A stretch of DNA of 64,000 bases from Clostridiales bacterium (GCA_022787565.1 JALFVN010000077.1:1-64000), one strand, 5' to 3'; counted from the stretch's first letter, positions 23,459 through 32,568 are shown. Notes: generated by a model from the sequence alone, not told the origin. Numbers and translations: made by a program.

Positions 23459-25153
23459 GTGATCAGAATAGGCGATACCTTTAACGGACGCTATGAAATA
23501 CTGAAAGAAATAGGCCACGGCGGCATGTCCACGGTGTTCCTCGCCATGGACAAAAACATGAACAAGCAGTGGGCGGTCAAGGAGATCAGACGTTCTGGCC
23601 GGGATGCCAACGACGAGATGTACAGCCACAGCCTGCAGGCTGAGGCGAACATGATGAAGGCGCTGGACCATGGCGCGCTGCCCCATATTCAGGACATCAT
23701 TGATCAGGGCGAGACCTTCTGCGTCATCATGGACTACATCGAAGGCGAGTCGCTGGACAAGATCATCAATGAATACGGCGCCCAGCCGGAACAGCAGGTT
23801 CTGGAGTGGTCCATGCAGATCTGCGACGTGCTGTCCTATCTGCACTCCCAGCGTCCCCCCATCATCTACCGCGACATGAAGCCCGGCAACGTGATGCTCA
23901 AGCCGGACGGCAACATCAAGATCATCGACTTTGGCATCGCCCGCGAATATAAACAGGATATGGCCGATACTACCGTGCTCGGCACCCGGGGCTATGCACC
24001 TCCCGAGCAGTACAACGGCAGGACAGACCCCCGGTCCGACATCTACGCGCTGGGCATGACCATGCACCACATGCTCACCGGGCTGGACCCCCGGGCAAAG
24101 GATTATGAATACCATCCGGTGCGCTACTGGAATCCGGAAATATCGGATGGCATTGAGGCGATCATCGAAAGGTGCGTGCAGCCCGCAGCGGAAAACCGGT
24201 ATCAATCCTGCGCCGACCTGATGTATGACCTGCAGCATCCCGAGCTGGTCACAAAGGGACATAAACGCAGGCAGCGCCGCAGACTGGCAGCATTTATTTC
24301 CTGTCTGGCGCTCAGCGTGGTCTTTGCGGTGACGGGCTTTCTATGCAGCAACCAGGCAACGCGCATCAACAACAACCAGTACGACAAGCTGATCAACAGC
24401 AATATTGAAGAGAACATTCTTGACGGCATTAAAATCTACCCCGACCGGGTGGACGGGGTGGAAAAGCTGGTGGAATATTACGGTGAATCGGCCAGCTTCG
24501 GCGCGGAGGAGAACAGCCGTCTCAACAGCGTGTACTCGGCCAAAACCATTGACAACATGCTGGAGGACAGGGCCAACACAACGGCAGATATTGCCGAGCT
24601 GAACTACCGCATCGGCGCGCTGTACTTCAGCTATTACGATCCCGGCACCGGAACGCTGAACATCTTCCGTGACCGTGTGAACAAGGCTTTCCAGTTTTTT
24701 AAGGCCAACGCAACGGATTCCCGGCTTGAAGGCCTTGACTACGAACACAAGCAGGTGTCCGATTGCTTCTACCAGGTGTGCCTGTTCAACAAGGAGTTCA
24801 TTTTTGAAAGCGCCAGCGTCGCGGAGGCGTCCAAGTCCGACTACGATGAGCTGATCGAGACCATGGATCAATCCGTGGACGCCATCAGAAACGCCGATGC
24901 GTATACAAGACTTTCCCTTTATAACGCAGTGTTCACCCTGCTGAACGACCAGCGCCCGACCATGAGCCAGCTGGGCGTCGACAAAGAATCCGTGCTCCAG
25001 CTGATGGACAAGATCTATAACGAGGCCGTGAGCGTACAGCCCCATAAGGACGGCGCCATCTCTCTGCGCAACGAGATCATAGACAACTATGAAAGCTACC
25101 GGGCGAACATCGAGAACTGGGATATGATAGAAAGCGGGGGTGATCGGAAATGA
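23459..25153 (+). CDS. Membrane Ser/Thr protein kinase with extracytoplasmic domain
   Basis: A Hanks-type kinase of 564 residues starting at GTG 23459 (GAGGTG seven bases upstream). The kinase domain (12-265) looks catalytically complete: G-loop IGHGGMSTV (18-26), AVK with Lys41, Glu62, YRDMKPGN (137-144; catalytic Asp139), DFG (157-159), and GTRGYAPPEQ in the P+1 loop. A basic stretch (268-275) precedes one membrane segment (276-295), and a 270-residue helical ectodomain follows without PASTA repeats. This layout, kinase fold-TM-ectodomain, is that of EssB/YukC, the pseudokinase core subunit of type VIIb systems, which is otherwise missing here. It may both phosphorylate FHA partners and form part of the machine. 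Confidence 0.93.
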   Translation: MIRIGDTFNGRYEILKEIGHGGMSTVFLAMDKNMNKQWAVKEIRRSGRDANDEMYSHSLQAEANMMKALDHGALPHIQDIIDQGETFCVIMDYIEGESLDKIINEYGAQPEQQVLEWSMQICDVLSYLHSQRPPIIYRDMKPGNVMLKPDGNIKIIDFGIAREYKQDMADTTVLGTRGYAPPEQYNGRTDPRSDIYALGMTMHHMLTGLDPRAKDYEYHPVRYWNPEISDGIEAIIERCVQPAAENRYQSCADLMYDLQHPELVTKGHKRRQRRRLAAFISCLALSVVFAVTGFLCSNQATRINNNQYDKLINSNIEENILDGIKIYPDRVDGVEKLVEYYGESASFGAEENSRLNSVYSAKTIDNMLEDRANTTADIAELNYRIGALYFSYYDPGTGTLNIFRDRVNKAFQFFKANATDSRLEGLDYEHKQVSDCFYQVCLFNKEFIFESASVAEASKSDYDELIETMDQSVDAIRNADAYTRLSLYNAVFTLLNDQRPTMSQLGVDKESVLQLMDKIYNEAVSVQPHKDGAISLRNEIIDNYESYRANIENWDMIESGGDRK

Positions 25154-25848
25154 CAGCGGGAACTTATACTCTGTTATCTTACATCGCCTATGGCGCCGCG
25201 GGCCTGATGGTCGCGCTTGCGGTTCTGTTCTTCTTCCTGTTCAAAATCCCGGAGGTCATAGGCGATCTTTCCGGACGCACGGCCAGAAAGAACATCGCAA
25301 AGATCCGTTCTGCCAATGAGCGCAGCGGAGACAAGTCCTTCACCCCGGGCCGGGTGAACGAAGACCGCGGAAAGCTGACAAAGTCCATGCGGCTTGACGA
25401 AACCGGTGCCAAGGGAACGGTAGACCTGAAGTCAAGTCAGAATACCACACGTCTTGCGGCGGAGGGCGCCGCGACCACCGACCTGCTCAACGACCAGGGC
25501 GGATTTATCCGCGAAGAGACGGATACCCTGCCCGGTGCAGATGAAACAACGCCCCTGACCCAAGTTGGCGCGGAGGAGACCGCCCCGCTGAGAGAAGCGG
25601 AGGAGACCGCCCCGCTGAGAGAAGCGGAGGAGACCGCCCCGCTGAGAGAGGCGGAGGAGACCGCCCCGCTGAGAGAGGCGGAGGAGACCGCCCCGCTGAG
25701 AGAGCCGGAGGAGACCACAAGGCTGAACGAGCCTGCCCCGGGTGAGACGGAGCTGCTCTCCGGCCCCGGGAAAACGCCGCTCCAGGAAAAGGGCTGGGTA
25801 CTTCTTGAAAGTGTGGTGTTGATACACACTGAGGAGGTGATCCGTTGA
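25150..25848 (+). CDS. Single-pass membrane protein with tandem EETAPLRE repeats
   Basis: 232 residues; the start overlaps the kinase stop (ATGA). One N-terminal membrane segment (about 12-33) leaves a cytosolic acidic tail. The tail carries NTTRL, ATTDLL and ETTPL, then five exact EETAPLRE repeats (142-181), then EETTRLNE and ETELLS. Every Thr in these units has Leu at +2 or +3, a ligand type accepted by FHA domains when phosphorylated. No enzyme domain is visible. I infer a phospho-scaffold that recruits the FHA proteins to the kinase at the membrane. The repeat number is likely to vary between strains. Confidence 0.8.
   Translation: MTAGTYTLLSYIAYGAAGLMVALAVLFFFLFKIPEVIGDLSGRTARKNIAKIRSANERSGDKSFTPGRVNEDRGKLTKSMRLDETGAKGTVDLKSSQNTTRLAAEGAATTDLLNDQGGFIREETDTLPGADETTPLTQVGAEETAPLREAEETAPLREAEETAPLREAEETAPLREAEETAPLREPEETTRLNEPAPGETELLSGPGKTPLQEKGWVLLESVVLIHTEEVIR
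25573..25692 (+). repeat. Five tandem 24-bp coding repeats
   Basis: Unit GAGGAGACCGCCCCGCTGAG plus AGAA/AGAGGCG-type ending, nearly identical five times (the last two units differ by synonymous GAA/GAG changes). It encodes EETAPLRE and is in frame, so gain or loss of units would lengthen or shorten the protein without frameshift. Confidence 0.9.
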
Positions 25849-26327
25849 ATCCTGTGCGTAAGCTGCGCGACAGTTTTCAAAAATGTGTTATCAGTTTCAC
25901 TCTTTTTGCACTGTCCTTCGCATTCATGCCGCTGCCCTACTGCTTTGAAGGCGCGGCGCAGAGAGCAAGCTTTATCATCAACGGCCTGCTGTTCTGGGCG
26001 ACACTCATCGCCGGATGCTTCTTTCTTATGAGAGCGTCGGGATATGCCAAAGCGGTGTACAGAGCTGATCCGGACACCGCATACATCCGGAGTCTTCCGC
26101 CCGGGATCATCCGGTTTTTTACCAACCGGACGGCAGCGTTCTTTGACGTTTTGCTTCTTGCGTCGGCCGCAGGTACGGCAGTGCTCCTGCTGAAGGGAAA
26201 CAGCGGCGCAGAGGTATTCGCGGTTATTTCCATTGCTGTTTTTTCATTGATCATGCACAGCCTGTTCAATGGGAGAATATATAATTTGACAAAAAAAGGA
26301 ACATATAAGGAGAGAAAAACAAAATGA
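25845..26327 (+). CDS. Four-pass membrane protein of the secretion locus
   Basis: 160 residues, unrecognised family. Start is a TTG at 25845 preceded by GAGGAGGTGA and overlapping the previous stop. Hydrophobic segments lie at about 14-32, 42-62, 92-113 and 121-143. The central loop (ADPDTAYIRSLPPGIIRFFT) is short. Overlapping start and stop codons with both neighbours show it belongs to the operon. It could fill the place of a small membrane subunit such as EssA, but no similarity supports that. Confidence 0.75.
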   Translation: MNPVRKLRDSFQKCVISFTLFALSFAFMPLPYCFEGAAQRASFIINGLLFWATLIAGCFFLMRASGYAKAVYRADPDTAYIRSLPPGIIRFFTNRTAAFFDVLLLASAAGTAVLLLKGNSGAEVFAVISIAVFSLIMHSLFNGRIYNLTKKGTYKERKTK

Positions 26328-29300
26328 GCAGGAAAAGCAAAGAACTTGTCAAGCGTTTGCTCGCTGTTGCTTTAACGCTGGTGCTGGTACTGGGCATGCT
26401 GCCGCTCACCTCCGTCAGCGCCTATGCTGAGGGGGAGACGCTGGAGACCCTTGAGGAATCCCCCACACCTGAGGTAACCCCCCCCTCTGTGGTATCCCCC
26501 TCCCCTGAGGTAACCCCCCCCCCTGAGAGCCCTTCACCCAGCCCGGACTTGAAAGAGCTGGAAGTGACTCTGGATACTGTTGGCAATTTCACCTATGACG
26601 GTGAAAGCCACGACCTGATCAAAGAACTGAAGGTAAGCCCGAAGGTTGATTATACAGTTGAGTATAAGCTCACCTATACCGACACCGACAATCGCGAGTC
26701 TGCTCCTGTGGAGTTTAAAAATGCCGAGGATGTAAAGGCTACCGACGCCGGCGAATACAAAATCACCGCAACCGTCACGGCAGAGGGTTTTGCCGTTACT
26801 GAGGTACAAAAGACCGTCACAGTCGAAAAAGCGGGTTGGGCGATCACCTTTACCGATGATGCGGATAAAGTAATAGAAGCAGGCAGCACAATAGAAGGCA
26901 CGGTTTCCGATGGCAGCTGTGTTAAGACGGTTTATCTGAAAGAGAAGTATGAAAATATCCAGTTTACTCTTTCCGAAGACGAAGCAACTGCTGAAGTAGC
27001 TGCGCCGGTTTATTCCAGTGAAAATGGCGAACTCGTATTAACTTTCGCTGTGGCTGGTAGCTATTCTCTGAAGGCAAGCCTGGATGCAGACAACAACCAC
27101 AACAAAACTGAGGCGACTCTGTCATTTGCCATCAGTGCCGATTCAACAGTATCATCTGCAATATCAGCCAATGATGTGACAGCAGTACTGAATATTAAAG
27201 AGGAAACATTTAAAATTTCAGTCCCGTTTGAGCTGATCAACGGCGCAAGTGGCAAAGTCTGGGCAAGTATAAACGACAAAGAAATAGCCAAGCTTTTTAC
27301 AGTTTCTCCGAATGAAAAAAACAAGGTTAATTCATCTTCTGGTAATATAGAACTCAAAGCAAACGCAAAGGATCTGGCCGATGCGATGAGTGATGGTGAA
27401 CTCAGCTTTGATCTCACAATAATAAAAGATGAAAAAAAATCAGGCCTTTGGGGCAAAAAAATACTCTCTCCTAAGGCCAGCATGGCAGTGAAAATTACAG
27501 TCAATTTCGCCGACATTGAGATTTCCGATGGCGATCTCGCTATTGCGGGCGGAATTTACGAGAACGGCTGGTATCGTGCTGACGCAGAAGGCAAAACACC
27601 TTCGGTGACGATCATCAATGAAAGCCTTGGGGGATATACGCTTTCGGCTTCTGCAGGCGGCGACTATGCTGAATCCTGTGAACTTCCCGAAGGCATGGAC
27701 CCCGTGGTATATGTATGTAATTCAGCCGGCGATGTTGCCAGAATAGCCCTGGACGCCAAGGCCGACTACAATGCGCCAGTTACGATCATTGAAGAAGTTC
27801 CCGGTTTGAAGTCGACATGGCAGCAAATCTTGAAAAACATCACGTTTGGTGCGGCGGAACCCAAAGATGAATATAAAGTCAAATTATCAGCAAGTGACAA
27901 GAACGCAGTAGCAAGTGTGCATGTTGTTGTTAAAACTATTTCTTTAGCTCAAATCCAGGAAGATATAAAAGCAGCTGAACCTGTTAAAGAAAGCTATGTG
28001 GATGAAGAGGCTTACAAGGCCGCACACGATGCATGGGAAGCAGAGCACGGGGAAGATGATCCTGAACCCCAGCCGACTGACTATATTGATGAAAGTGCGT
28101 ACGAAGAGGCCCACGACGATTGGATGAACGGGAAGGTTAATATTGATTTTACCTTTGCCGATGAAGACAAGAGGGAGTACACCATTGGGAAAGGGCTTAC
28201 TCTTAATGAAGACGGAACCTATACGACTGAAGATCTCAGAGTAGAGGCAAACACTGACCAGATCTGCCAGATCGACTTCTGGGCCGTTGACGAGGCAGGA
28301 AACGTAGAGCGCGTTCGTCATACAGGAAACTACGACGAAGTAGCAGGCAAAGTATATGATTTTCTCCTGATCGATAACAATGCGCCGGAAATCACGCTTT
28401 TCTTCAATGGCGAAGAACTCGATGGGAATACGTTTTACTTCAACAAAGATGTAACGATAAGCGCAGAGGTAGAAGAAGAGTATTATGACGTGATCGATAA
28501 GGATGGCTTGCTGACTGTATTGATCAATGAAAAATCCAATGCAGATGAAGACAGAGACCAGAAAGTGGAATGTGAAGCTTTAACTGTTGACGAAAACAGT
28601 GTCGAAACATACACAATCAAAGCCACTTGCACTGACCGCTCCGGCAACTCAAAAACAATAGAGAAAACGCTTATCATTGACAAAGCTGCCCCCGCCCCCA
28701 CCGCTGCCTTAGCGGAGGATTACAACGGTTATTTGGATGAACCCGACGAATTGGATGACCCCGACACAAATCGGCGGTATTTCAATACCGAAATTGATTT
28801 TGTAATAGACGCAGGCGACGACAATCCCGGCAAAACAGTTGAGATTACTACCGACGATGCAGAAAAAGCCGATACTGTCGAGCTCGACAAAGGAAAGGGC
28901 GCCTACACACTCGACACAGAAGGCGAGCACAGCTTTACTCTGGCTCACACCGATTTGGCCGGCAATACCGGAAACGGGGAGTCTGAGCACATTTACGTCA
29001 TTGATAAAACAAATCCCACTGTGAACGTCAATCTCAGAGCCCCGGCGAACATGGAAGGCGCTACCCGCTACTACAACGGCCCGATAAGCGGCACCATCCA
29101 GATCGTTGAGAAGAACTTCGCTGAAAAACTGATCAGTGTCGCAGTAAACGACATAGGGCGCAAAGCCGACTTCACGAAGGGCAGCGAAGACACATATAAC
29201 GGGTCTGTCTACATCACCGGAGACGGCAATTACAAGCTCTCCGTCAACGGCAAGGACAAGGCCGGAAATTCCATGACCGGGTATGCAAGCGACAACCTGG

Positions 29301-30409
29301 TTGTCGACACCAAGATCGAAGCGCCCGTGATCAGCGGCGTGACCAGCGGCAAGGCCTACACGGACAAGAACATCACCGTCACCGTGACGGGTGAAGATAC
29401 GAACCTTGAAGAGATCAGCGTCAAAATCACCCGCGTGACCAAGGACACCAGCGAAACCGTCTTTACCACCAGCGGCAAGGACCGTACCGTCAGCTTCTCT
29501 ATCCCCGATGACCAGAGCGCAGACGGCATCTACACCGTTGAGGCAAGCATCCGCGACAAGGCCACCAACAAGGCCAGCGCAGTGCCTGTAACCTTTACCG
29601 TCAACCGCTACGGCTCTGTCTACGAATTCGTCTCGGGTATTGACGAGGTGAACGGCAAGCATGTTCAGGCCGTGGAGAAGGACCTGGTCATCAGAGAGTA
29701 CAGCGCCACCAAGCTCAAGACTCCTCTCGACAGCAACGTCCAGATCACCATTAACGGCAAGCCCGTCAGCGCGGCGGTCGTGAACGCGGAGGAGAAGCAC
29801 GAGAACGGCGGATGGTATGAATACACCTACACCGTCGCTGCTTCCAGCTTCGCAGAGGACGGCTATTACAAGCTGGAGGTCAGCTCCACCGACAGCGAGA
29901 ACGGCAAGGTATCCGGCACGGCGAAGTATGCCGACATGGGACTGGCCTTCTTCAAGGATGGCACCAAGCCCCAGCTGGAAAGCATCCTGGGTATGGAGAA
30001 GCCGACCTACAACGAAAATGAGCATGGTATCGACTTCAACGTATACGATGCCATCGGCCTGGCCTCTGTCAAGGTTTATGTTGACGGAAAGGAAGTTCTC
30101 ACCCAGACCGAGTTTGAAGATGCCAACACCTTCAACGGCAGCCTTCTGCTCAATGAAATGAGCAGCAAGCAGCATGTCCGCTTCGTGGTGGAAGACCTGG
30201 CAGGCAACGTAACGGATACAGACGACGAGATCGAGGCATTCGCTCCCGCCTACGAGTTTGTGCCCGATATCACCGTATCCACCAACTTCTTCGTCCGCTG
30301 GTATGCACAGCCCGGTCTGTTCTGGGGCAGCATCGGCGGCGGAGCGGCACTCATCGCCCTGATCGTCTTCCTCATCAGCAGAAAGAAGAAGACTGCCAAG
30401 GCTGAGTAA
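26324..30409 (+). CDS. Large surface protein with Ig-like repeats and C-terminal membrane anchor
   Basis: 1361 residues. A signal peptide (about 1-35, ending SAYA) leads to a Pro-rich stretch (PTPEVTPPSVVSPSPEVTPP), many beta-sandwich Ig-like domains (for example around 860-1120, with 'DKAGNS', 'DRSGNS', 'DLAGNT' loops typical of bacterial Ig-like modules), and a final membrane segment (about 1331-1351) with a positively charged RKKK tail. There is no LPxTG. An internal duplicate motif YVDEEAYKAAHDAW / YIDESAYEEAHDDW lies near 558 and 586. Residues up to about 900 come from visibly AT-richer DNA than the last third. The gene overlaps its upstream neighbour by four bases. In position and build it could replace EsaA/YueB, the surface-exposed part of type VIIb systems; this is inference. 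Confidence 0.85.
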   Translation: MSRKSKELVKRLLAVALTLVLVLGMLPLTSVSAYAEGETLETLEESPTPEVTPPSVVSPSPEVTPPPESPSPSPDLKELEVTLDTVGNFTYDGESHDLIKELKVSPKVDYTVEYKLTYTDTDNRESAPVEFKNAEDVKATDAGEYKITATVTAEGFAVTEVQKTVTVEKAGWAITFTDDADKVIEAGSTIEGTVSDGSCVKTVYLKEKYENIQFTLSEDEATAEVAAPVYSSENGELVLTFAVAGSYSLKASLDADNNHNKTEATLSFAISADSTVSSAISANDVTAVLNIKEETFKISVPFELINGASGKVWASINDKEIAKLFTVSPNEKNKVNSSSGNIELKANAKDLADAMSDGELSFDLTIIKDEKKSGLWGKKILSPKASMAVKITVNFADIEISDGDLAIAGGIYENGWYRADAEGKTPSVTIINESLGGYTLSASAGGDYAESCELPEGMDPVVYVCNSAGDVARIALDAKADYNAPVTIIEEVPGLKSTWQQILKNITFGAAEPKDEYKVKLSASDKNAVASVHVVVKTISLAQIQEDIKAAEPVKESYVDEEAYKAAHDAWEAEHGEDDPEPQPTDYIDESAYEEAHDDWMNGKVNIDFTFADEDKREYTIGKGLTLNEDGTYTTEDLRVEANTDQICQIDFWAVDEAGNVERVRHTGNYDEVAGKVYDFLLIDNNAPEITLFFNGEELDGNTFYFNKDVTISAEVEEEYYDVIDKDGLLTVLINEKSNADEDRDQKVECEALTVDENSVETYTIKATCTDRSGNSKTIEKTLIIDKAAPAPTAALAEDYNGYLDEPDELDDPDTNRRYFNTEIDFVIDAGDDNPGKTVEITTDDAEKADTVELDKGKGAYTLDTEGEHSFTLAHTDLAGNTGNGESEHIYVIDKTNPTVNVNLRAPANMEGATRYYNGPISGTIQIVEKNFAEKLISVAVNDIGRKADFTKGSEDTYNGSVYITGDGNYKLSVNGKDKAGNSMTGYASDNLVVDTKIEAPVISGVTSGKAYTDKNITVTVTGEDTNLEEISVKITRVTKDTSETVFTTSGKDRTVSFSIPDDQSADGIYTVEASIRDKATNKASAVPVTFTVNRYGSVYEFVSGIDEVNGKHVQAVEKDLVIREYSATKLKTPLDSNVQITINGKPVSAAVVNAEEKHENGGWYEYTYTVAASSFAEDGYYKLEVSSTDSENGKVSGTAKYADMGLAFFKDGTKPQLESILGMEKPTYNENEHGIDFNVYDAIGLASVKVYVDGKEVLTQTEFEDANTFNGSLLLNEMSSKQHVRFVVEDLAGNVTDTDDEIEAFAPAYEFVPDITVSTNFFVRWYAQPGLFWGSIGGGAALIALIVFLISRKKKTAKAE
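26478..26523 (+). repeat. C8 and C10 homopolymer tracts inside the surface-protein gene
   Basis: Eight Cs at 26478-26485 and ten at 26514-26523, within the codons for PEVTPP and PEVTPPP. Loss or gain of one C at either tract brings a stop codon within about 12 codons. Long C-tracts of this kind are known slippage hot spots. Confidence 0.9.
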
Positions 30410-30477
30410 AATTCGCCACAGCATACCGCAGCGCAGTCAGCGGCGGATATGCGCGCCAGGCAAAACAAAAAACAAAA

Positions 30478-30552
30478 AGGGCAGGGGCTGAAAGCCCCTG
30501 CCCGGGCGGCGTTCCTGTAGAATCCGCTGCATACGCTGTGTGCAGCGGATTG
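30478..30552. repeat. Two hairpins in the gap between surface-protein and second FHA genes
   Basis: GGGCAGGGGCT/AGCCCCTGCCC around GAA (30478-30503) and AATCCGCTGCA/TGCAGCGGATT around a 9-base loop (30513-30544 region). Neither has a T-run on the plus strand, so they are more likely mRNA processing or stability elements than full terminators. The first has a T-rich flank on the minus strand only. Confidence 0.65.
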
Positions 30553-30583
30553 TGTAAGAACATAGTGCAGAGGAAGAAAATAT

Positions 30584-31489
30584 ATGGATAAAATCGGCCG
30601 TAGAAAAGACATAGAAGAGGTCATGTGCGGTTCCAACTTCGCCTACGTCCTGGCGGAGAACGGCGGCTACTCCCCGACGGAATATAAGGTGATGCAGTCC
30701 CAGTCGGCTGACAGCTTCGTGAAATGTATGAGGATGCAGTATAACGGCAGACCCCAGTTCTACTACATAACAGAAGGCAGATATACCCTTGAATACCTGC
30801 TCCCGTCCATCAACGGCAGCACATATCTGCACATTATCACCAACATTCTGAAAAATGCCATAACCGTGAAAAAGAACGGTTTCCTGTCCTGCTGCAACAT
30901 TGATCTGAGCGCGGACAAAATATATATCGATAACGTCACGCACAAGGTATTTCTGGTGTATGTTCCGCTGAACAACAGGCTTTACAAAGAGGAAGCGGAG
31001 TTTGAAAACGACCTGCGCAGACTGGTCTGCGACACCGTCAAGGCCTACCCCAATGTGGCCTCGTCCAAAAGCATACAGTTTGCGGAGGATGTGCAAAACC
31101 CCATGCTGTCGCTGAACATGCTCTATAAAAAGCTGGGAGGCGCGGTGCAGGATACGCCGAAGAAGGAAGAGGAAAAGCCCGGCGGCGAGAGCCGGCTGCG
31201 CCTTGTAGCTATCGGAGGAAATAAGCTCACCATCAATGTGGACAAGGACAATTTCCTCATCGGCAAGGACGCCTCCAAGGTGGACGGTGTTATCGGATTC
31301 AACAAATACATCGGGCGTGTGCATTGCCGCATCAACCGGATCGGCGGGCAGTATTTTGTCACGGATCTGAACAGCACCAACCACACCTATCTTGACAAAG
31401 TGATGCTTTCCTCCAGCAAGGCCTATCCCCTGCATAACGGAAGTATTCTCCGGCTTGCGAACTCAGATTTTCGGATAGAGACCGTTTGA
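30584..31489 (+). CDS. Second DUF6382-FHA protein
   Basis: 301 residues. The N-terminal ~175 residues are DUF6382-like (GRPQFYYITEGRYTLEYLLP, then NIDLSADKIYIDNVTHKVFLVY), matching the first FHA protein in layout, including the 'I-D-x-V-T-x-K-x-x-x-x-Y-V-P' block. The C-terminal FHA domain (about 205-300) has IGKD, GRVHCRI and DLNSTNHTYLD. It lacks the long Thr-rich linker and the ETT motif of its relative. Presumed cytosolic phosphothreonine reader. The gap before it (30410-30583) contains only hairpins, so it may be separately controlled. Confidence 0.82.
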   Translation: MDKIGRRKDIEEVMCGSNFAYVLAENGGYSPTEYKVMQSQSADSFVKCMRMQYNGRPQFYYITEGRYTLEYLLPSINGSTYLHIITNILKNAITVKKNGFLSCCNIDLSADKIYIDNVTHKVFLVYVPLNNRLYKEEAEFENDLRRLVCDTVKAYPNVASSKSIQFAEDVQNPMLSLNMLYKKLGGAVQDTPKKEEEKPGGESRLRLVAIGGNKLTINVDKDNFLIGKDASKVDGVIGFNKYIGRVHCRINRIGGQYFVTDLNSTNHTYLDKVMLSSSKAYPLHNGSILRLANSDFRIETV

Positions 31490-31503
31490 CAGGAGGAAAC
31501 AGA

Positions 31504-32556
31504 GTGAAAAAGCCAAGAATAATCATCGCGGACACGGACCATGAGTATACGCTGACGCTCCAGCTCAAGTTCGCGCAGGAGTATTTTGAAGTGGTGGAGA
31601 TCGAGATCATCACCGACCGGAACTATTTTGAGCAGCTGTTCCGCACGCCCCAGAGCGCTGAGATCCTGATCGTCTCCGACGACCTTTATGACAACTCCAT
31701 TGTACGCCATAACATCAGCAACATTTTTGTGATGACGGAGTACGACACAAGCGGACATACTGAGGCGCTGAATATCCACAAGCTGTATAAATACACCAGC
31801 GTCAACGATATTTTCAACAAGATCGTGGGCGAGAGCCAGCTTTATGTCTCTCCCATCACCAAAAAAGACCCGCAGCTCATCGTGGTCTGCTCTGCCAGCG
31901 GCGGCGTGGGAAAAACCACCATTGCCATCGGTATTTCGGCCTGCCTGCAGAAAAACTACAAAAGAGTGCTTTATATCAACGCCGCGCGTATGCAGACCTT
32001 CCAGCACTATATGCACGACCCCGCCCCCATATCCTCCACAGAGATTTATGCACGGCTGAATAAAAATATCAGCGATGCGTATAACGAAGTGAAAAACGAG
32101 ATCAGGCAGGAGGGCTTTGACTATCTCCCGCCCTTCAAGGCGGCGCTGATGTCCCTGGGACTGAAATATTCCGTGTTTGAGAAGATTGCCGTTTCCGCCC
32201 GCCAGTCCAACAAGTACGACTATGTTATCGTGGACTGCGACACGGCCTTTGATGAGGACAAGGCATCCCTGCTCAACGCGGCCGACCAGGTGCTCATCGT
32301 TCTGAATCAGACAAGCTTCTCCGTGTATGCCACCAATGTTCTGGTGAATAATATCAACGGCATCAACGGAGACAAATTTCTGTTCCTCTGCAACAACTTC
32401 GATGATTCGGCCCATAACGCGCTGCTTCTCAACGAGAGCACCCTGCGCTTTTCCGTCAACGAGTACATCAATCATTTCGCAGACAGTGATTCCATGAAAT
32501 GCGAAGAAATCTCCGCTGAAAACGGGATCCAAAAAGCAGCTTTTCTGGTTATCTGA
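31504..32556 (+). CDS. TadZ/CpaE-like ATPase with pseudo-receiver domain
   Basis: 350 residues from the GTG at 31504, chosen for the AGGAGG seven bases upstream rather than the earlier TTG. Residues 1-115 resemble a degenerate response-regulator receiver (RIIIADTDHEYTLTLQLKF); 124-350 are a ParA/MinD-type ATPase with P-loop SGGVGKTT (132-139). The signature Lys of the deviant Walker A is Ser132. VIVDCDTAFDEDKASLL is the Walker B region. This is the domain order of TadZ and CpaE, which place pilus machines at cell poles. Here it probably positions or assembles the secretion apparatus, comparable to EspI-like ATPases of ESX loci. Confidence 0.85.
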   Translation: MKKPRIIIADTDHEYTLTLQLKFAQEYFEVVEIEIITDRNYFEQLFRTPQSAEILIVSDDLYDNSIVRHNISNIFVMTEYDTSGHTEALNIHKLYKYTSVNDIFNKIVGESQLYVSPITKKDPQLIVVCSASGGVGKTTIAIGISACLQKNYKRVLYINAARMQTFQHYMHDPAPISSTEIYARLNKNISDAYNEVKNEIRQEGFDYLPPFKAALMSLGLKYSVFEKIAVSARQSNKYDYVIVDCDTAFDEDKASLLNAADQVLIVLNQTSFSVYATNVLVNNINGINGDKFLFLCNNFDDSAHNALLLNESTLRFSVNEYINHFADSDSMKCEEISAENGIQKAAFLVI

Positions 32557-32568
32557 CAGGAGAAACAT

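Noticed and set aside
28709-30424. 571-codon minus-strand frame
   Set aside because: Antisense to the Ig-like surface-protein gene, whose signal peptide, anchor and operon context are convincing.
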